Source: Clostridia bacterium (GTDB taxonomy: Bacteria; Bacillota; Clostridia; Oscillospirales; Acutalibacteraceae). Taken from it: DNA of 34,961 bases. Made by a program: the position numbers and the translations under genes. The notes under the pieces are model-generated. The model did no database searches. It was not told the origin of the DNA and worked only from the letters and a program-made list of their open reading frames with translations. The stretch covers positions 1 to 34,961 of the forward strand of contig JAGBAK010000066.1 in assembly GCA_017938985.1 (NCBI GenBank). Direction: 5' to 3'. Position 1 is the stretch's first letter. Each line of letters starts with the position of its first letter. Positions 31,854 through 34,961 of the stretch are shown here, one piece after another.

Positions 31854-31883
31854 CAGCCGCTCTGAAAAGGGCGGCTGAATTTT
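31854..31883 (+). terminator. Terminator of the alpha-galactosidase gene
   Basis: CAGCCGC (31854-31860) pairs with GCGGCTG (31871-31877), followed by AATTTT, a fairly weak tail. Confidence 0.65.
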
Positions 31884-31908
31884 ACAAAAAATAAAAAACA
31901 AAAAACTA

Positions 31909-31937
31909 TTGACAGAACCGAAATCTTGTGATAACAT
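31909..31937 (+). promoter_or_regulatory. Promoter of the tRNA-Ser pair
   Basis: TTGACA (31909-31914) and TAACAT (31932-31937) are 17 bases apart, 15 bases before the first tRNA. Confidence 0.75.
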
Positions 31938-31952
31938 ATTAAAGCAATTTAC

Positions 31953-32043
31953 GGAGAGATACCGAAGTGGTCATAACGGAACGGTCTTGAAAACCGTCGT
32001 ACCCTTACGGGTACCGTGGGTTCGAATCCCACTCTCTCCGCCA
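31953..32043 (+). tRNA. tRNA-Ser(TGA)
   Basis: A class II tRNA of 91 bases has acceptor stem GGAGAGA/TCTCTCC, a long variable arm with TACCCTTACGGGTA, T-loop GGTTCGAATCC and encoded CCA. The anticodon loop CTTGAAA gives TGA, reading UCA-type serine codons. Confidence 0.95.
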
Positions 32044-32080
32044 TTTTAATAACTATATAATTTTATATATACGTTACCAT

Positions 32081-32171
32081 GGAGAAGTACTCAAGTTGGT
32101 GACGAGGCGCCCCTGCTAAGGGCGTAGGTCGGGTAACCGGCGCGGGAGTTCGAGTCTCCCCTTCTCCGCCA
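32081..32171 (+). tRNA. tRNA-Ser(GCT)
   Basis: A class II tRNA of 91 bases has acceptor stem GGAGAAG/CTTCTCC, a long variable arm, T-loop AGTTCGAGTCT and encoded CCA. The anticodon loop CTGCTAA gives GCT, reading AGC/AGU serine codons. It is 37 bases behind tRNA-Ser(TGA) and likely shares its transcript. Confidence 0.94.
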
Positions 32172-32207
32172 GAAAACGGCAGATTCCGTCAGGAATCTGC
32201 CGTTTTC
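32172..32207 (+). terminator. Terminator of the tRNA-Ser pair
   Basis: A 15-16 bp stem (32172-32187 with 32192-32207, loop GTCA) follows the second tRNA by one base. Its 3' arm itself supplies TTTT; there is little T-tract beyond. Confidence 0.75.
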
Positions 32208-32275
32208 ATTTATATTCGCCTTGCGGCGAGAGGGAGTTGTTTCAAATCGTTAAAATGCAGATAATCGTTGAAATG

Positions 32276-32304
32276 TTGATATTTATTCAATTCCGTGATA
32301 GAAT
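32276..32304 (+). promoter_or_regulatory. Promoter of the 195-residue protein gene
   Basis: TTGATA (32276-32281) and TAGAAT (32299-32304) are 17 bases apart, 21 bases before the start codon. Confidence 0.65.
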
Positions 32305-32309
32305 TGAAT
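32285..32309 (+). promoter_or_regulatory. Palindromic operator candidate over the -10 box
   Basis: ATTCAATTC (32285-32293) and GAATTGAAT (32301-32309) are exact inverted repeats, seven bases apart, covering half the spacer and the -10 box. A dimeric repressor bound here would block transcription. Confidence 0.5.
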
Positions 32310-32325
32310 AAAAGGAGGTATCTTT

Positions 32326-32913
32326 ATGGCAGACGTTTCCGAAAAACTATATAATGCAGTGAAATCAATAACTGCTGATTGGAACGAAGAAGGCATTTAT
32401 GCCGTTTCGTTCTTCGTATGTTCAAATGAAGCTTATGAGTATAACGGGTTCAGTAACGTATCGTCATTCGCTGTCAGTTATAACACCGAAGATGATTGCA
32501 AAGGTGCAGGGCAATACGATGAGGAGCGGTGGAACTACGCTTTTTGGCGGCAGAACGAGTCGCTTGTTATCAATCCGGATACACCAAACGAATTGACCGA
32601 TCTTTTGTTTGACTGGTATAAGGAGAATGGTATCACAAATATCGGCGAAGAAGATGAAGATTGCTACGACGAAAACTGTAATTACATCGGAAAGGGTCCT
32701 GTAGGTCATTACGAGTTATTGGGTCTTGTTTCCGACGTTGCCAAACGTCTGCAGCAAGAAGCTTTTTTAGAGAAAAAATTCGGTCGTAAGCTTCCTGTTA
32801 TTGTTCACGGTCTTGAATACGCGTGGTATGATATTGAAGCAACTCAGAGGGCAAATATAAACGGCGAAGCAGATGCGTTCCTGAAAGCAATGAAGGAAAT
32901 GGGTATGTGCTGA
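32326..32913 (+). CDS. Uncharacterized protein, possibly DUF4303-like
   Basis: This acidic cytoplasmic protein of 195 residues has no signal or membrane segment. The N-terminal half has strands like GIYAVSFFVCSNEAY, then a Trp-rich stretch (DEERWNYAFWRQNE). An acidic loop (GEEDEDCYDENC) follows, and the C-terminus is helical (about 130-195, with LVSDVAKRLQQEAF). The pattern of an age-in-data strand followed by RW-Y-aW recalls the DUF4303 family, some members of which accompany polymorphic toxins as immunity-type proteins. That link is weak, and no toxin gene is next to it. AAAGGAGG stands before ATG 32326. Confidence 0.7.
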   Translation: MADVSEKLYNAVKSITADWNEEGIYAVSFFVCSNEAYEYNGFSNVSSFAVSYNTEDDCKGAGQYDEERWNYAFWRQNESLVINPDTPNELTDLLFDWYKENGITNIGEEDEDCYDENCNYIGKGPVGHYELLGLVSDVAKRLQQEAFLEKKFGRKLPVIVHGLEYAWYDIEATQRANINGEADAFLKAMKEMGMC

Positions 32914-32952
32914 TATGCATTTATACCCCAATCAGGATAGTTCTGAAATAAA

Positions 32953-32980
32953 AACAGTCCGCAAAAACGGGCTGTTTTTT
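32953..32980 (+). terminator. Terminator of the 195-residue protein gene
   Basis: AACAGTCCG (32953-32961) pairs with CGGGCTGTT (32968-32976, with one T-G pair), followed by further T to 32980. Confidence 0.8.
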
Positions 32981-33022
32981 GTTTTGGAGAAACGGAGACT
33001 GTTTTATCAAATCCGATACATA

Positions 33023-33051
33023 TTGCGGTTGCTTTCAGGTTATGTTATAAT
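33023..33051 (+). promoter_or_regulatory. Promoter of the SF0329-like gene
   Basis: TTGCGG (33023-33028) and TATAAT (33046-33051) are 17 bases apart, 19 bases before the start codon. Confidence 0.6.
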
Positions 33052-33070
33052 AAATTAAGGTGGTGTTTGT

Positions 33071-33589
33071 ATGAGTAAAATTCTCGGCTCCTGGAGCGGA
33101 ATGCGAAAATATTTAGAGGAAGAAATGTTGGCAGACTCCCTGAAAGGCAGAATCCGTTACGGTTGCACTTCATATGGGGGCATGGACGGTAAATGTGTTT
33201 TTGAAATCTGCATTGACGGAAAACAGTTCAAACGTTTTTCGTGGGAAACCGTAAATTCTTATTTTATTGATAAAGGTTACAGGAACATCAAAAATCCGAT
33301 GACTACAGCTGAATATTGGGGCGGTGAATTTTTTGATTTACTGAATAAATACCCCCTTGCAGAACGCACCGAGTATACTGACGAAGAGTTTTGCGAAGCG
33401 CTCGAAAAATACCGCAATCAGGAGATAAGCGAAAGCATAAATTCAATCAATCCGTTAATCAGGATGTTTGCTGTTCTTGACAGGCGTGTCGGCAAGCGGA
33501 CACTTGTTAATCTCAAAGTAACGCCAGATAATCAACCGCAATGGCTGTGGGATTTATGTGTGCTTCGTTTATTAGCGGAGGGTGTCTGA
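33071..33589 (+). CDS. SF0329 family protein, function unknown
   Basis: The 172-residue protein fits the SF0329 family. It opens with a Trp and a helix (SWSGMRKYLEEEMLADSLKGRIRY), continues with a strand pair (CVFEICIDGKQFKRFSW), and in the second half has EFCEALEKYRNQEISESINS followed by NPLIRMFAVLDRRVGKRTL. The last block is the most conserved part of the family. No catalytic role is known to me. It has its own promoter and a short GGTGG ribosome site. The bile salt hydrolase gene follows after 84 bases, without a visible terminator between, so partial read-through is possible. Confidence 0.78.
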   Translation: MSKILGSWSGMRKYLEEEMLADSLKGRIRYGCTSYGGMDGKCVFEICIDGKQFKRFSWETVNSYFIDKGYRNIKNPMTTAEYWGGEFFDLLNKYPLAERTEYTDEEFCEALEKYRNQEISESINSINPLIRMFAVLDRRVGKRTLVNLKVTPDNQPQWLWDLCVLRLLAEGV

Positions 33590-33673
33590 ACTGAACAAAT
33601 ATATTACAATATAATACATAATATATATCTCCTTTTGTGGCAGAATAAGGTTGACCGCGAAAGGGGATTTTTT

Positions 33674-34642
33674 ATGTGTACGGCAATAACCTATAAAACT
33701 AATGATTTTTATTTCGGAAGAAACCTTGATTTGTATTATCATTATGATGAGGCGGTCACCGTAACACCACGCAGGTTTCCGCTTCCTTTCCGTAACGGAG
33801 AGATATTTGAAACGCATTATGCCATGATAGGTATGGCAACCGTGAGCAACGGGTATCCGCTGTACTACGAAGCAACAAACGAAAAAGGGTTGAGCATGGC
33901 AGGGTTGAACTTTCCCGATAATGCTGTTTATTATCCCGAATCCGATACAAAGAAAAATATTGCACCGTTTGAGCTGATTCCGTATCTTCTCGGGCGGTGT
34001 TCAACAGTTGATGCTGCCTTGGCAAAAACAGAAAATATAAATCTGTGGAATATTCCGTTCAGCAAGGAGCTTCCGCTTTCTCCTCTCCATTGGATTCTTG
34101 CCGATAAAAACCGTTGCGTAACTCTTGAACCTGTGAAAGACGGACTGAAAATTTATGAAAACCCTGTTGGTGTGCTGACGAACAATCCGCCGTTTGACTA
34201 CCATATGCACAACCTGACGAACTATATTAATCTTACAGCCAACCAACCCGAAAACAGATTCGGTACAGACCTTGAACCGTATTCATTGGGTATGGGGGCG
34301 ATAGGTCTGCCTGGGGATTTGTCGTCAGCTTCGAGATTTGTCAGGGCGGCATTCACAAAAGTCAATTCCGTTTCGGGTGATTCCGAAGAGGAGAGCGTCG
34401 GTCAGTTTTTTCATATTCTCGGCTCTGTTGAGCAGGTAAAGGGAATTAACCGTGTGGGAGAAGGTAAATATGAATATACGGTTTACAGCTGCTGTTGCAA
34501 TGTTAGTAAAGGTATATATTACTATACTACCTATAATAACAGACGGGTCAGCGCCGTTGATATGCATAAAGAGAATGTGAACGGCGAAAAAATTGTTGCA
34601 TATCGGTTAGAAAAGCATCAACAAATTTTTGAAAAAAATTGA
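33674..34642 (+). CDS. bsh: Bile salt hydrolase (choloylglycine hydrolase family)
   Basis: BSH cleaves glycine or taurine from conjugated bile acids in the cytoplasm of gut bacteria. The 322-residue protein is an Ntn hydrolase whose Met1 must be removed to free Cys2 (MCTAITYKT). All residues known from Clostridium perfringens BSH have counterparts: Arg16 and Asp19 (FGRNLD), Asn79 (AGLNFP), Asn170 (GVLTNN) and Arg221 (SASRFVRAAF). The C-terminal block with KGIYYYTTYNNRRVSAVDMHKEN also matches. I chose ATG 33674, which follows AAAGGGG and places the Cys second; a longer reading from 33635 would bury it. Penicillin V acylase activity in the same family cannot be excluded. The gene points to a gut habitat. 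Confidence 0.93.
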   Translation: MCTAITYKTNDFYFGRNLDLYYHYDEAVTVTPRRFPLPFRNGEIFETHYAMIGMATVSNGYPLYYEATNEKGLSMAGLNFPDNAVYYPESDTKKNIAPFELIPYLLGRCSTVDAALAKTENINLWNIPFSKELPLSPLHWILADKNRCVTLEPVKDGLKIYENPVGVLTNNPPFDYHMHNLTNYINLTANQPENRFGTDLEPYSLGMGAIGLPGDLSSASRFVRAAFTKVNSVSGDSEEESVGQFFHILGSVEQVKGINRVGEGKYEYTVYSCCCNVSKGIYYYTTYNNRRVSAVDMHKENVNGEKIVAYRLEKHQQIFEKN

Positions 34643-34690
34643 AAAGACAGGAAATTTCAGAAGAACAGAATAAAAAAGTATTTAAGCTTA

Positions 34691-34719
34691 TTTACACCGA
34701 AAAAGGACCTGTATATAAA
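34691..34719 (+). promoter_or_regulatory. Upstream rrn-type promoter P1
   Basis: TTTACA (34691-34696) and TATAAA (34714-34719) are 17 bases apart, preceded by an A/T-rich stretch (AATAAAAAAG) like an UP element. Confidence 0.5.
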
Positions 34720-34830
34720 ACATTAATATAAAACAAACCCGATGTCGAATGATTTTATGCAACATTTCCAACAATTTACGAAACACACGGGGGAGTTGAG
34801 AAGAAGGGTAAAAAATAATGAAAAAAGGTG

Positions 34831-34859
34831 TTGACAAATGAGTTTGGATTTGGTATATT
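34831..34859 (+). promoter_or_regulatory. Downstream rrn-type promoter P2
   Basis: TTGACA (34831-34836) and TATATT (34854-34859) are 17 bases apart, 140 bases after P1. Tandem strong promoters at this distance are usual for rRNA operons. Confidence 0.6.
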
Positions 34860-34865
34860 ATCGGA

Positions 34866-34961
34866 GCGCTCTGAAATACAGCAGCGCACCGCACCTTGAA
34901 AATTAAACAACGAGAAGAAGAAAAAACCCTTGAAGATTAATTTGAGAGTACTTTCAAGTAC
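34866..34961 (+). other. Probable 5' leader of an rRNA operon, cut by the window end
   Basis: About 95 bases follow promoter P2. They contain CACCTTGAAAATTAAACAAC, a phrase typical of rRNA operon leaders in Clostridia, and no ORF. The 16S gene itself is not in the window. The rest of 34643-34830 holds only promoter P1 and AT-rich DNA. Confidence 0.5.

Noticed and set aside
1..34961. CRISPR arrays or phage structural genes
   Set aside because: No regularly spaced repeats and no capsid, tail, portal or terminase-like proteins were seen in the window.
1..34961. The window starting and ending with GTAC as a circular overlap
   Set aside because: A four-base match is expected by chance, and the ends differ in content (element cargo against rRNA leader).

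Overview
The window looks like a contig from a low-GC Gram-positive of the class Clostridia, most likely a gut-dwelling Oscillospiraceae/Ruminococcaceae relative (inferred). The signs are strong AGGAGG ribosome sites, near-consensus sigma-A promoters with 17-bp spacers, lipoproteins, a single-chain clostridial-type PurL, an AGCS alanine carrier, and a bile salt hydrolase close to the right end. The right end carries two promoters that look like the start of an rRNA operon, and the left end lies inside a mobile element. Both are usual places for an assembly to break.

Bases 1 to about 5180 are the right part of an integrative mobilizable element. In order they hold the tail of a possible ANT(6)-type aminoglycoside adenylyltransferase, an RSF1010/pIP501-like oriT, a DUF3847 protein, a MobA/MobL relaxase, a ParB-like protein, TnpW, and a TnpX-like large serine recombinase. 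The element ends just beyond the terminators of a chromosomal tRNA-Ser(CGA).

Bases 5.4-15.3 kb hold ordinary chromosomal genes: a polar amino acid ABC importer (lipoprotein, permease, ATPase), a GDPD phosphodiesterase, a zinc-ribbon membrane protein, a FabG-like reductase overlapping or abutting a lipoprotein gene, tRNA-Thr(CGT), a PutP proline symporter, a TetR regulator and the MntP manganese exporter. MntP has a terminator between its promoter and its TTG start.

Bases 15.4-24.2 kb are a purine operon, purE-purF-purM-purN-purD-purL. It covers IMP synthesis steps 1-5 and the PurE step; purK, purC, purB and purH are not in the window. The PurF-like protein lacks the catalytic N-terminal cysteine of the glutaminase site but keeps the PRPP site and the Fe-S cysteines.

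Bases 24.1-35.0 kb hold an AGCS symporter behind a hairpin that covers its ribosome site, an LRR lipoprotein and an MltG-like lipoprotein. Next is a 90-residue one-TM protein whose consensus promoter is surrounded by three LexA-like boxes. Then come a metallophosphoesterase with an acyltransferase-3, a GH36-type alpha-galactosidase, tRNA-Ser(TGA) and tRNA-Ser(GCT), two small proteins of poorly known families (one SF0329-like), the bile salt hydrolase, and the putative rrn promoters. The strongest candidate for something undescribed is the SOS-controlled small membrane protein at 27198-27470, a possible cell-division inhibitor. The cysteine-less PurF comes next.
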